Shown here: positions 1 to 8,614 of the stretch, piece after piece
How positions within the stretch are numbered: the first letter of the stretch is position 1
Layout of the letters: each line of letters begins with the position of its first letter
Source of the DNA: Bacillus sp. SLBN-46
Lineage (GTDB): Bacteria; Bacillota; Bacilli; Bacillales; Cytobacillaceae
DNA: 64,000 nucleotides
Reading direction: 5' to 3'
NCBI RefSeq assembly: GCF_031453555.1
Contig: NZ_JAVIZM010000001.1
Location: 2,425,001-2,489,000 of the forward strand
Program-made: the position numbers and the translations under genes
The notes under the pieces: generated by a model
Databases searched by the model: none
What the model saw: the letters and a program-made list of their open reading frames with translations, nothing else
Told to the model about the DNA's origin: nothing

Positions 1-1
1 A

Positions 2-2335
2 TTTAAGTTAGAAAAAGTCTTTCATTATACAAGTGCAGTGATATCAGGGTTTGCCTTTATTTATATTAGTTTAGAAGGTATGCTACTTAGAGCTGGAGAA
101 CCTTCTATTGTACTTATGCTCGCGTATTTTATTATTGCAGTCAATTTTGCTTATCTTTCCTACAATAATCCAAGATGGCTATTTCCTTATTTAAGTTCAG
201 TCTTTGTTGCAACGGGTATTTACGAAGCTATTTCATATTGCGCTCAATCATTGTACATGGTCAACTTTTCGTTAGGTCTTTCACTTACAGGCTTTATCTT
301 ATTGACGGTATTTGGGATTGCACCATTATCTAAGTACTTAACAATCATACAAATTGCTTCTAGAGATGTGGGGTTAGCCATTATGGGGGTGTCCATATTG
401 GCCGCAGTCGCTTTCTTTTTCTGGTGGGAATTAGGGGTTATTCTCCTCCTGTTAGTGGTAGCTGCCTATCTCCTGTATAAAAAGGAAAAAAGAATTTTAT
501 TACAGGGACTATCTGTATGGATAGTACCATCCTCACTTGGTTTGTCAGTTGTTGCTTTTGGGGAGGAGTTATGTTCTAACTCTACTGTTTATTATGAAGA
601 ATACGGTTATGCAGTTAATTTTGCTGCAGGTGCCTTTCTTGTCTTATGGTCCAGATTTGTGTGGAATAGAATAGGTGAAATGGAAATAAACATAAAATCT
701 CTTTACGTTGCACCAGTCCTTTATACCATCGCCATACTTCATTCATTAATGAATCCTATTAATGAATTATGGGTGCAGCCTCTAGTATTAGTAGCGGGAA
801 TTGGAATGTACGGCTATCTATATAAAAAAGTTCGAACAAACTGGATTCCATATACAATCAGTGTGACAACATTACTAGCTTATTTTTCAATTATTCAAAC
901 CATAAATGCAACTATTCCATTTGCTAGAGTGGTCGATTCTTTAATTCCGTCAATCAGTTCAGTCCTCCTGTTGTTCATTGCCTTTCTTTACAGAATAAAG
1001 GACCGGAACTTAGCAGGTGCGTTTTTATTGACTGGGCATATTTTGTATCCGTTAGCCCTTGCCTTTACTTTGGTTGTATACCAATCTGATGCCAGTATCG
1101 GTTTTATGGTGGCTACCTTGGTATACGCACTTAGTACTAGAGTTTCTTCGAAGGAATGGGTTATCAAAGGATCTCTTTATGCGTGTTTCCTATCCTTATT
1201 TGTTGTGGTATCAACAGGAATAAACACCTTTTTAAATCACAATTATGGGTTGTATGAATTCCCTATTACTAGCGGAATCATCTTCATGTTTATACTTCTT
1301 ACTAATGAACTATATAAAAAGCGTACGATGTATTTTTTCGTCCCGTTCTCCATTATTGGAGTTACAGGTATGCTTTCGACCTACCCATTTGGCTTGGTTG
1401 CTTTTCTAGTAACGTGTATCTATGTAATCTTACTCGTGTTTTATTTACATAAGATTCAGTGGGATATTCTAGGCGTAATACCACTATTTTTAGCTTTTGT
1501 AGCAACAGTGGAATTTGTTTTCCTTACTGAAATGAATGAATGGTTTAAAATACTTCTAGTAGGCGTATTAGGAATAATCATGAGTTTAAGTGGTCATATG
1601 ATCTATAAAAAGCTATTTGAAAATGGTAAAAAAATTCACGAAATAAAGTTAGATGGGTATACAATCGTTTCGTTTTTATATTTTGGGTGTATGTACTTTT
1701 TGGAGAAACAATATTTTTGGAGTGATGCTTTACCTGGATTTCTAATTGCGCTAACACTATGGATGCAAAGGAGAAGAGTCCCTGCAGCTGTTTCCTATGT
1801 GATGTCAATTCTTGGGGGCACATATTTACTTCAACCATATTATGCAATAATAAACGAATTAAATATTCCGCCTTTATGGGATCGAGAGGTACGTGTACTT
1901 CCTTTTATTGTTTTGATTATATTTATCCGAAAAACTTTAAAAGGACGCTATTCAGAGATGTCGAAAATATTACAATGGGCAGTATTAATTATTGTGTCAA
2001 TTTTATTAATACAGGATGGATTAGCGAGCAATACAATTTATGACGCCATCATTATTGGTTCCCTTTCCTTACTATCGATGATTGCTGGGATGTTCCTACA
2101 AATAAAATCTTATTTCTTTGTTGGAGCGGGGGTCCTGCTTTTAAATGTATTTCTCCAAACAAGACCGTACTGGGGCAACATGCCATGGTGGTTCTATTTA
2201 CTAATCACCGGGCTAATTTTAATAACGATAGCAAGCTTTAATGAATGGCATAAACAAAAAGTTCAAAAAGGAGAATCAACCTTTATTACCTTCTTGAAGC
2301 AAAGGGTAATTGATAAGATTAAGCAATGGGATTAA
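2..2335 (+). CDS. Large polytopic membrane protein, 5' end outside the window
   Basis: The reading frame is already open at base 2 and stays open to the TAA at 2333-2335, so this is the 3' part of a gene that begins to the left. A GTG at 38 gives a 765-residue product but has no ribosome binding site, so it is probably not the start. The product is almost wholly hydrophobic, with some twenty or more membrane segments separated by short charged loops and a basic C-terminal tail. I see no catalytic or transport signature and do not recognise the family. It lies upstream of the antiporter in the same orientation, but the promoter at 2341-2369 and the hairpins at 2402-2496 make co-transcription doubtful. 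Confidence 0.75.
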   Translation, partial: FKLEKVFHYTSAVISGFAFIYISLEGMLLRAGEPSIVLMLAYFIIAVNFAYLSYNNPRWLFPYLSSVFVATGIYEAISYCAQSLYMVNFSLGLSLTGFILLTVFGIAPLSKYLTIIQIASRDVGLAIMGVSILAAVAFFFWWELGVILLLLVVAAYLLYKKEKRILLQGLSVWIVPSSLGLSVVAFGEELCSNSTVYYEEYGYAVNFAAGAFLVLWSRFVWNRIGEMEINIKSLYVAPVLYTIAILHSLMNPINELWVQPLVLVAGIGMYGYLYKKVRTNWIPYTISVTTLLAYFSIIQTINATIPFARVVDSLIPSISSVLLLFIAFLYRIKDRNLAGAFLLTGHILYPLALAFTLVVYQSDASIGFMVATLVYALSTRVSSKEWVIKGSLYACFLSLFVVVSTGINTFLNHNYGLYEFPITSGIIFMFILLTNELYKKRTMYFFVPFSIIGVTGMLSTYPFGLVAFLVTCIYVILLVFYLHKIQWDILGVIPLFLAFVATVEFVFLTEMNEWFKILLVGVLGIIMSLSGHMIYKKLFENGKKIHEIKLDGYTIVSFLYFGCMYFLEKQYFWSDALPGFLIALTLWMQRRRVPAAVSYVMSILGGTYLLQPYYAIINELNIPPLWDREVRVLPFIVLIIFIRKTLKGRYSEMSKILQWAVLIIVSILLIQDGLASNTIYDAIIIGSLSLLSMIAGMFLQIKSYFFVGAGVLLLNVFLQTRPYWGNMPWWFYLLITGLILITIASFNEWHKQKVQKGESTFITFLKQRVIDKIKQWD

Positions 2336-2340
2336 GTAAG

Positions 2341-2369
2341 TTGATTAATATAAAAAAGTTTGATATAAT
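2341..2369 (+). promoter_or_regulatory. Sigma-A-type promoter for the antiporter gene
   Basis: A TTGATT -35 box (2341-2346) and a TATAAT -10 box (2364-2369) are separated by 17 bases, and a TG just before the -10 gives an extended -10. It begins only five bases after the stop codon of the preceding gene. Transcription would start near 2376 and read through the two hairpins at 2402-2496 before the antiporter start at 2524. Confidence 0.6.
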
Positions 2370-2401
2370 GAAATTAATTAAATAAGTGTTGTACTTGGAG
2401 G

Positions 2402-2451
2402 AGTCTGTCACCAAGGGATATCTATGTCCTTTGGTTTGACAGACTTTTTTT
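2402..2451 (+). terminator. Intrinsic terminator, hairpin 1 of the antiporter leader
   Basis: AGTCTGTCA (2402-2410) and CCAAGGGA (2411-2418) pair with TCCTTTGG (2427-2434) and TGACAGACT (2437-2445) around an eight-base loop, followed by a T run to 2451. It lies between the promoter and the gene, so it may attenuate transcription as well as end the upstream unit. Confidence 0.75.
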
Positions 2452-2462
2452 GTGTTTTAAGG

Positions 2463-2496
2463 AAAGAGTCTGTTTAAAAATAAACAGACTCTTTTT
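2463..2496 (+). terminator. Second hairpin of the antiporter leader
   Basis: AAAGAGTCTGTTTA (2463-2476) pairs perfectly with TAAACAGACTCTTT (2481-2494) around four A residues, followed by a short T-rich stretch. Its arms share AGTCTGT/ACAGACT with hairpin 1, so the two can exchange partners. Confidence 0.65.
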
Positions 2497-2523
2497 AATT
2501 TTCAAAAAAAGAAAGGTGATATT

Positions 2524-3684
2524 ATGGAATTAATTTTCGAATTAGCAATTATTCTACTTGCCTCTAAATTAGCAGGTGACATTAGTGTAAAATTAGGTCA
2601 GCCATCCGTTTTAGGTAAGCTGTTGATTGGAATCGTTTTAGGTCCTGCTGTGCTGGGACTTGTCTCAGAAACAAAAACGTTAGAAGAATTAAGTCAAATA
2701 GGTGTCATTTTATTAATGTTTATAGCTGGACTGGAGACTGATGTTAATGAGTTCAAACGATCTGGGAAAGCTTCGGCATTAGTAGGTGTAAGTGGGATAG
2801 TTGTACCCTTATTTGTAGGCTATATAGCTGGAATCGTAATGAATATGACAAACATTGAGGCCATGTTTTTAGGTTTATTACTCTCAGCTACAAGTGTAAG
2901 TATATCTGTTCAAGCTCTTAAAGAGTTAAATAAGATGCAGTCGAAAGAAGGAATAACCATTTTGGGTGCAGCGGTAATCGATGATGTTCTTGTCATTATC
3001 GCTTTAGCGTTTTTAATGAGCATGGCAGGTGGAGACGTTAACTTAAGTATGGTCATTATTAAAAAGGTACTATTCTTTGGAGGAGCTATTTTAGTAGCTT
3101 GGAAGATTGTTCCGTGGGTCCTTAAGAAATTTGCTCCGTTAAAGGTAACTGAATCCCTCATTTCAGCCGCACTAATTATTTGCTTTTTGTATGCCTATGT
3201 AGCAGAATTAACAGGTGTTGCGGCAATTATAGGAGCGTATATTGCTGGAGTAGCTATAAGCGTGACCAATTACAAGCATGAAATTTTTGAAAAGGTAGAG
3301 ACAATTGGCTATTCTATTTTCGTACCTGTTTTCTTTACTTCCATCGGCGTAAAGGCAAGCTTTGATGGAATCACGCAACACATAGGTCTTATTATTGCGC
3401 TTAGTGTACTAGCGATTTTAACTAAATTGGTGGGATCGGCTGTAGGAGCAAGAATGGCAAAATTCCCTTGGAGAAGCTCTCTTGGGATTGGAGCTGCAAT
3501 GGTCTCACGTGGAGAAGTCGCCTTAATTATTGCGACAATCGGGCTTGAAACCAAGTTAATTAACCAAGAACTTTTTGCGATCTTAGTTATTGTCGTCCTA
3601 ATAACTACTATAGTTACTCCACCAATGATGAAATACTTTTTTAATACGCGTTCTGATGTAAGAGAAATGAAGCCATCTGCTTGA
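2524..3684 (+). CDS. CPA2-family monovalent cation:proton antiporter
   Basis: A 386-residue membrane protein of the Kef/NapA-like CPA2 superfamily, predicted to exchange Na+ or K+ for protons across the cytoplasmic membrane. It shows the family N-terminus (LGQPSVLGKLLIGIVLGP), about twelve or thirteen membrane segments, and an Asp-Asp pair at residues 153-154 in a hydrophobic helix (AAVIDDVLVII), matching the ion-binding aspartates of CPA2 antiporters. There is no C-terminal RCK/TrkA domain, so it is the short NapA-like form rather than a full Kef channel. The ATG follows GAAAGGTGAT at good spacing. The leader carries a promoter and two mutually exclusive hairpins. The 3' end runs into the nested repeat at 3692-3821. 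The transported ion cannot be read from sequence. Confidence 0.9.
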   Translation: MELIFELAIILLASKLAGDISVKLGQPSVLGKLLIGIVLGPAVLGLVSETKTLEELSQIGVILLMFIAGLETDVNEFKRSGKASALVGVSGIVVPLFVGYIAGIVMNMTNIEAMFLGLLLSATSVSISVQALKELNKMQSKEGITILGAAVIDDVLVIIALAFLMSMAGGDVNLSMVIIKKVLFFGGAILVAWKIVPWVLKKFAPLKVTESLISAALIICFLYAYVAELTGVAAIIGAYIAGVAISVTNYKHEIFEKVETIGYSIFVPVFFTSIGVKASFDGITQHIGLIIALSVLAILTKLVGSAVGARMAKFPWRSSLGIGAAMVSRGEVALIIATIGLETKLINQELFAILVIVVLITTIVTPPMMKYFFNTRSDVREMKPSA

Positions 3685-3691
3685 GGACAAT

Positions 3692-3821
3692 AAAAAGAGG
3701 CTGACTCAAAAGCAAAGGTGTCAGACCCCACAATTCAATATCTAGATAAAACTAAGTGAAATCTAGTCTAGATATTGTTTTTTCAGTGGTGTCAGACCCC
3801 TTATGAGTCAGCCTCTTTTTT
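3692..3821. repeat. Nested 130-bp repeat in a bidirectional terminator, copy 1
   Basis: The outer arms GAGGCTGACTCA and TGAGTCAGCCTC form a bidirectional terminator between the convergent antiporter and oxidase genes. Inside lie direct repeats GGTGTCAGACCCC at 3717-3729 and 3788-3800, which enclose an inverted repeat CAATATCTAGA (3736-3746) / TCTAGATATTG (3767-3777). An almost identical copy occupies 61834-61966. Other terminators in this window use the same outer stem with short loops, so the core looks like an insertion into the loop. Confidence 0.85.
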
Positions 3822-3830
3822 ACTACTTTT

Positions 3831-5297
3831 TTACGAGGCAGCTTTTGAAATTGTGATGTCTGTTTGCTTACCAACCGTTTTTAATCCATTGAAAAATCTA
3901 ATGGTAAAAATAATTGAGGCTACAATGACAAAGATACCACAAAGGGCTCCCACTTGGTCTGAACCGGTCCATTCTGGTAAATGTTCAGCCCAACGTCGTG
4001 GGGCACTTATTTTTCCTGCGTAAAGAAACGAGCCAGCAATTCCGGTAAAGAATAAGAAGTAAATTGAAATCGCAAATTTATCAAGCCCAGTTTGCTTTTG
4101 TGTACCTTCTGTTTTATTAAAGTAATACATAAATCCGAAAATCATGGCAACTACACCCATGCCCATGTACGTGTGGAAATGTCCAGGAACCCATTTAGTA
4201 TTATGCATAACGTGGTTTACAACAATAGTCGCGTCAATAATGGCAGGAACCGCACCAGCCACCCATCCGAACATAGCTAAAAACATCATACTTGACGCAA
4301 AATCCCATTTAACAGCAGAACGAAATATGATCATTAATGCGCCGTATGCGGTAACAACCATAACCGGTAACCCATTTGCATATGAAAAAACTTGACCGAT
4401 GATTAACATCCATTTTGGTACTGCAAAGTCCATTAATAAATGATGAGTATAAATCATTAACGTGAATAACGTTGAGAAGTTCCATGCAATCAAAAAGGCT
4501 TTATTTGATTTCCACGGACGTCCTGTATACTCTGATAAGATTTCATAGACTGCAATAACCGCCATATAGATCGTGCAATTGGCAAAAATATGACCGAAAG
4601 CATAGGTTAGATGCTTTGCTAACATCGGATCGAAGGTCAAATTTGGATTTAAAATATTTAAGATTGATTCTACTAATGCAGTAGCTCCTGCAAGAATACC
4701 TGTAGAATTTGCGATAATGACCATAGTTGTCGCAACCACTGCAGCAGGTGGCCCGTATCCTTTTTTTCCTCTGAAAATATAATCCCAACCAAGTGATTTT
4801 CCTAAACCTCCAAATTCTTTTATGAGTCTAGCGGCTAAGTAAAAATACATAACCAAATATCCAACACCTAAAATGAGAAGACCAAAAAGAAATAGTAAAG
4901 CACCAGTTGTTCCATTAATTTTCGCTGAAAAGGATGGAAGTGGATAAAGAAAGGTCCAACCATCAGAAAAATTAAAAACAAAAATGGCTGTAAGAATCAT
5001 TACCACACCGATTAAAGATAAGATGAGGTTTGCAAAAAATACCTTATGATTTAAATGAATATACTTTGATAAAAAATACCACATGATTGCGCTTCCACCT
5101 AAAGCTGTAATACCAACCATTCCTGTTCCGTGTACGGTCATAATTTTATAAAATAATTGTGGTGAAATTTTTAATACATTTCCTTGATTTAATAACATCA
5201 TGACGCCAAAAGTCATCATAAGTACCAGTACAACAGAGGTAACAAGTAAGGATAACGACACGCCTTTTTTTATGTAATTTCTAGAGGAATTCTCCAT
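3831..5297 (-). CDS. cbaA: b(o/a)3-type cytochrome c oxidase subunit I
   Basis: A 488-residue haem-copper oxidase catalytic subunit that would reduce O2 to water at the cytoplasmic membrane and pump protons. It has about twelve to thirteen membrane segments. Candidate metal ligands are a His in TVHGTGM (low-spin haem), a His in YAFGHIFAN (CuB), the His-His pair in YTHHLLMD (CuB), and the two His of GHFHTYMGMG (haems). The arrangement is that of the B-type (ba3/b(o/a)3) enzymes. The ATG at 5297 is preferred over an in-frame ATG at 5324, because AAAGGAGG lies just upstream of 5297 and inside the longer version. It starts one base after the subunit II stop, so the two are translationally coupled. 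Confidence 0.92.
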   Translation of the reverse strand: MENSSRNYIKKGVSLSLLVTSVVLVLMMTFGVMMLLNQGNVLKISPQLFYKIMTVHGTGMVGITALGGSAIMWYFLSKYIHLNHKVFFANLILSLIGVVMILTAIFVFNFSDGWTFLYPLPSFSAKINGTTGALLFLFGLLILGVGYLVMYFYLAARLIKEFGGLGKSLGWDYIFRGKKGYGPPAAVVATTMVIIANSTGILAGATALVESILNILNPNLTFDPMLAKHLTYAFGHIFANCTIYMAVIAVYEILSEYTGRPWKSNKAFLIAWNFSTLFTLMIYTHHLLMDFAVPKWMLIIGQVFSYANGLPVMVVTAYGALMIIFRSAVKWDFASSMMFLAMFGWVAGAVPAIIDATIVVNHVMHNTKWVPGHFHTYMGMGVVAMIFGFMYYFNKTEGTQKQTGLDKFAISIYFLFFTGIAGSFLYAGKISAPRRWAEHLPEWTGSDQVGALCGIFVIVASIIFTIRFFNGLKTVGKQTDITISKAAS

Positions 5298-5298
5298 T

Positions 5299-5835
5299 TT
5301 ATTTACCTCCTTTCGGTTTAACAATGATATCCTTCATCATTACATGATGACCCGTACTACAATACTCTAAGCATAGAATTTTATATGTTCCTGGCTTTTC
5401 AAATGTAATTGAAACTGTATTGGTGTAATCTGGCATAGCTTGTGTTTGTGCGATTAGCTTAAGGTCTCTATCATAAAGTCCAAAACCATGTGTTACATCT
5501 TTACTAGTCACACGAAACTGTATAGGCTCTCCAACTACAAAGTCCTCATTGCTTAAAATCCAGCTAAACTGCATTCCTGTCACATCAACAACTTTACCAT
5601 TTGCTTCAGCATGTGCATGTTGATCATGGTAAGGAAGTTTGCTTAGTGATATTGCTGAAGCAAAACCCATTACAGCTAGTAACCCAAGAAAATAGAACTT
5701 ACGAATCTTGTAGCCTTTTTCTTGAATTGGTCCATACTCTTTAAATTTTCTCGATTCCCCGTACACAAAAGAAAAAGCAAGTGCTAAGAGGAATACGAAA
5801 AATAATGTAGCGTACCACGCAATAGACTGGTACAT
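5299..5835 (-). CDS. cbaB: b(o/a)3-type cytochrome c oxidase subunit II (CuA)
   Basis: A 178-residue subunit II with one N-terminal membrane anchor (residues about 5-22), a second hydrophobic segment near residue 50, and an extracytoplasmic cupredoxin domain. The C-terminus has the CuA motif CLEYCSTGHHVM, that is C-x3-C-x3-H-x2-M, the entry site for electrons from cytochrome c. The chosen ATG at 5835 follows GGGAGGGG; an in-frame extension to 5880 has no better site. First gene of a two-gene operon with cbaA. No subunit III or haem A synthase gene is adjacent, as is usual for the minimal B-type oxidases. Confidence 0.9.
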   Translation of the reverse strand: MYQSIAWYATLFFVFLLALAFSFVYGESRKFKEYGPIQEKGYKIRKFYFLGLLAVMGFASAISLSKLPYHDQHAHAEANGKVVDVTGMQFSWILSNEDFVVGEPIQFRVTSKDVTHGFGLYDRDLKLIAQTQAMPDYTNTVSITFEKPGTYKILCLEYCSTGHHVMMKDIIVKPKGGK

Positions 5836-6097
5836 AAAATCCCCTCCCGTTAAATGAATATCAAACAAGAAGTCCCCCAACTACTTGTCTGATTCCAAAT
5901 CCCATTGTAAACCCCTTTTTGTGAAAAAATAGTGAAATTTATCATACCTTACTAGTAATCTTTAAAAAAAGGACTTGTTCATAAATATGGAGTTTGGATT
6001 TTTTATAAAACGACCCCCATGTTTAATAGAGAATGGACGAATCGTTTGGTAAAGGAATCAACGATAGGTTCAAAACAAAAATCCATGGAGGTTAGAT

Positions 6098-6226
6098 ATG
6101 GGAATCGTTATTATTGATATCGACAAATTACTAGAAGCTACTTCGGGTCTAACATCTGAGAAAAATGGTTATAAAGTACAAACTGTTGAGATAGATCAAT
6201 TACTTGAGAATACTCGCGATTGGTAA
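6098..6226 (+). CDS. Small protein of 42 residues, unknown function
   Basis: An ATG preceded by TGGAGGTTAG starts a 42-residue frame (MGIVIIDIDKLLEATSG to the C-terminal ENTRDW), ended by TAA and followed 47 bases later by a clean terminator. The two halves resemble each other (IDIDKLLEATSG and VEIDQLLENTRDW), as if it arose by duplication. It sits alone in a gap of about 630 bases between the divergent oxidase operon and the ABC importer. No signal peptide, cysteines or membrane segment. The ribosome binding site, compact monocistronic layout and terminator support a real gene. I do not recognise the family. The remaining parts of this gap (5836-6097 and 6310-6462) show only AT-rich putative promoter sequence. 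Confidence 0.55.
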   Translation: MGIVIIDIDKLLEATSGLTSEKNGYKVQTVEIDQLLENTRDW

Positions 6227-6272
6227 AACACATATTTTTGTTTCTCCATTCATAATCTTATATATATTTATT

Positions 6273-6309
6273 AATGCCTTCTATTTAGATAGAAGGCATT
6301 TTTATTTTT
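6273..6309 (+). terminator. Intrinsic terminator after the 42-residue gene
   Basis: AATGCCTTCTA (6273-6283) pairs with TAGAAGGCATT (6290-6300) around a six-base loop, followed by a T-rich run. Confidence 0.85.
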
Positions 6310-6462
6310 AAATTAAAATCTCCTACTAACTTGGTATGCCGCTTTAAAGCGAAAAAATATTTTTTGTATTTCTATTGCTTTTGTCCAAAAAAAATACTAG
6401 AATAATTTCTAATATAAAAAATTTTTAGAAAATTAATTTTAAAGACATTAAGGGGGATCTAA

Positions 6463-7461
6463 ATGAAGAAAACAGCTCGAGCATTATCTTTTGCATTAGC
6501 AGGTATGCTGATGTTAGCAGGTTGTGGCAGTAAGGAATCTTCAGGAGAAACAGGAAAGGGTGGGGCAGAGAAAGAATTTAAAATTGGCATTACCCAATTT
6601 GCGCCTCATCCATCTTTAGATGCTGCGACAGAAGGCTTTAAAAAAGCATTAAAGGACAAGGGGATTAAAGCTACCTTCGATGAACAAAATGCACAAGCAG
6701 ACATGAATAACACCCAAACCATTGCCAATAACTTTGTTGGAGACAAAGTAGATTTAATATTTGCAAATGCTACTCCAAGTGCGACAGCAGCATTGAATGC
6801 GACGAAGGAAATTCCTATCATTTTCACTTCTGTTACAGACCCTGTAGGAGCGGGATTAGTTGAAGCATTCGATAAACCAGGGAAAAATATAACCGGTACA
6901 ACTGACAACCATCCTGATGCAACGAAAAAAACAATTAACTTTATTACAGAAGAAGTGAAAGCCAAAAAGGTAGGAGTCATCTACAACTCTGGAGAACAAA
7001 ATTCTGTTGTTCAGATTAAAGAAGTGAAGAAGCTGGCAGAAGAGAAGGGAGCAAAACTTGTAGAAGTTTCCGTGTCTACAACTGCTGAAGTAAAACAGGC
7101 CGCTGAATCTCTTGTAGGTCGAGTGGATGCTATCTACATACCAACAGATAATACAGTTGTTACTGCCCTTGATTCTGTTATAGCGATTGCAAATAACAAA
7201 AAGATTCCATTGTTCGTAGGTGAACTGGATTCGATGAAAAAAGGAGCGGTTGCTGCAAGTGGTTTTAGTTACTTTGATCTCGGCTATCAATCTGGTTTAA
7301 TGGCAGCTGAAATTTTATCTGGAAAGAAAAAGCCATCAGAAATCCCAGTTGAACTTCCAAGCAGCTTAAAACTTGTCATTAATAAGTCTGCTGCTGAAGC
7401 ACAAGGATTAAAGGTTAAAGATGATTGGAAGAAGCTAGGAGAGTTTTACGACGGAAAATAA
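6463..7461 (+). CDS. ABC transporter substrate-binding lipoprotein (PF04392/TrpX-like)
   Basis: A 332-residue binding protein with a lipoprotein signal peptide (lipobox LAGC, Cys about residue 21). The mature domain belongs to the ABC_sub_bind family (PF04392), the class that includes the tryptophan-binding TrpX. Markers are FKIGITQFAPHPSLDAATEGF near the mature N-terminus, PIIFTSVTDPVGAGL, and IPTDNTVV. The ATG follows AAGGGGGATCT. It is the first gene of an importer operon with the permease and ATPase downstream. The intergenic hairpin at 7476-7508 may protect its mRNA. The substrate is not evident; an aromatic amino acid or related ligand would fit the family, but no T-box or TRAP element is visible upstream. 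Confidence 0.88.
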   Translation: MKKTARALSFALAGMLMLAGCGSKESSGETGKGGAEKEFKIGITQFAPHPSLDAATEGFKKALKDKGIKATFDEQNAQADMNNTQTIANNFVGDKVDLIFANATPSATAALNATKEIPIIFTSVTDPVGAGLVEAFDKPGKNITGTTDNHPDATKKTINFITEEVKAKKVGVIYNSGEQNSVVQIKEVKKLAEEKGAKLVEVSVSTTAEVKQAAESLVGRVDAIYIPTDNTVVTALDSVIAIANNKKIPLFVGELDSMKKGAVAASGFSYFDLGYQSGLMAAEILSGKKKPSEIPVELPSSLKLVINKSAAEAQGLKVKDDWKKLGEFYDGK

Positions 7462-7475
7462 GATTGAAACTATTT

Positions 7476-7508
7476 CAAGGAGGAGAACATTTCGCGGTTC
7501 TCTCCTTG
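7476..7508 (+). other. Intercistronic hairpin within the ABC importer operon
   Basis: CAAGGAGGAGAAC pairs with GTTCTCTCCTTG with a single bulge and an eight-base loop. There is no following T run, so an mRNA-stabilising or processing structure that favours the binding-protein message is more likely than a terminator. Confidence 0.55.
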
Positions 7509-7582
7509 ATTTATACATAGGATAGTAAAGTAATGGTGTTTTTTTATGTAAAAGAAATGGCCATAAAGAAGGGATGATTTCA

Positions 7583-8614
7583 ATGTTTACAGCCATATTT
7601 GGATCTTTTGAGGCAGGTATCATCTATGCGATTATGGCGCTGGGCGTCTATCTTTCCTTTCGCATTTTAGATTTTCCTGATTTAACAGTGGATGGGAGTT
7701 TTGTAACGGGAGCAGCGATTTCGGCTGTCATGATCGCAAATGGAGCAAATCCATTTTTAGCGACAATCATGGCTTTGTTTGCCGGATTTGCAGCAGGCTG
7801 TATGACAGGGCTTCTACACACATTTGGAAGAATTAATAACCTGCTTTCAGGTATCCTTATGATGATCGCGCTTTACTCTATTAACCTTAGAATCATGGGT
7901 CGTTCAAATATACCTTTATTAAATACAGATACGGCTTTTACAAAAATAAGTAGTTTATTTGAAAAGACAGGGATTGATTCATTTTTTAATAGTATTCTTT
8001 CACTGATAGGTCTAGGTGACAGTCTTCCAGAAACATGGGGGATATTGATTTTTATGATTATTGTTACCTTGCTGATTAAGTTCTTAACCGATGTTTTCTT
8101 ACAAACAGAAATTGGGCTTGCTGTAAGGGCAACAGGTGATAATAAACGAATGATTCGCAGCCTTTCAGCCAATACCAACCTTCTTGTTGTTCTTGGATTA
8201 GGCTTATCCAATGCTTTAGTTGCGTTCTCGGGTGCACTCATCGCACAACAAGGTGGATTTGCGGATGTTGGTATGGGAATAGGAATGATAGTCATTGGAT
8301 TGGCATCAGTAATAATAGGTGAAGCTTTATTTGGTACAAAGACGATTGCGAGAACTACACTCGCCGTTATTGGGGGATCCATTATATATCGAATAGTCAT
8401 TACATTAGCTTTACGAGTTGAATTCTTAGATCCGGGAGATATGAAACTAATTACTGCACTCATTGTTATTATTTCCTTAACTACACCGAAAATCATAGAA
8501 GGTTCTAGAGAGAGAAAGCGGAAAGCAAAAAGACGAAACGAAAGAATAAACATGGTACAGGCTTCCGCAGTGGCAAAGGGGGAAAATCATGCTGCACTTA
8601 AGTCAGATTCATAA
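7583..8614 (+). CDS. ABC transporter permease, branched-chain-type (TrpY-like)
   Basis: A 343-residue inner-membrane permease with about nine to ten membrane segments, related to the BPD_transp_2/LivH class that pairs with PF04392 binding proteins. Recognisable features are the N-terminal DFPDLTVDGSFVTGAA and the central EIGLAVRATGDNKRMIRSLSAN, the presumed cytoplasmic contact with the ATPase. I prefer the ATG at 7583 because GAAGGG lies nine bases before it; the in-frame ATG at 7574 falls inside that spacing. The basic C-terminus overlaps the ATPase gene by 26 bases, so translation is probably coupled. Confidence 0.85.
   Translation: MFTAIFGSFEAGIIYAIMALGVYLSFRILDFPDLTVDGSFVTGAAISAVMIANGANPFLATIMALFAGFAAGCMTGLLHTFGRINNLLSGILMMIALYSINLRIMGRSNIPLLNTDTAFTKISSLFEKTGIDSFFNSILSLIGLGDSLPETWGILIFMIIVTLLIKFLTDVFLQTEIGLAVRATGDNKRMIRSLSANTNLLVVLGLGLSNALVAFSGALIAQQGGFADVGMGIGMIVIGLASVIIGEALFGTKTIARTTLAVIGGSIIYRIVITLALRVEFLDPGDMKLITALIVIISLTTPKIIEGSRERKRKAKRRNERINMVQASAVAKGENHAALKSDS

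Noticed and set aside
6338..6462. A riboswitch upstream of the ABC importer
   Set aside because: Only AT-rich sequence and a short GCTTTAAAGC palindrome; no known aptamer consensus.
7873..8553. A 226-residue frame opposite the ABC permease
   Set aside because: Antisense shadow of a membrane protein; no start signal or recognisable domain.
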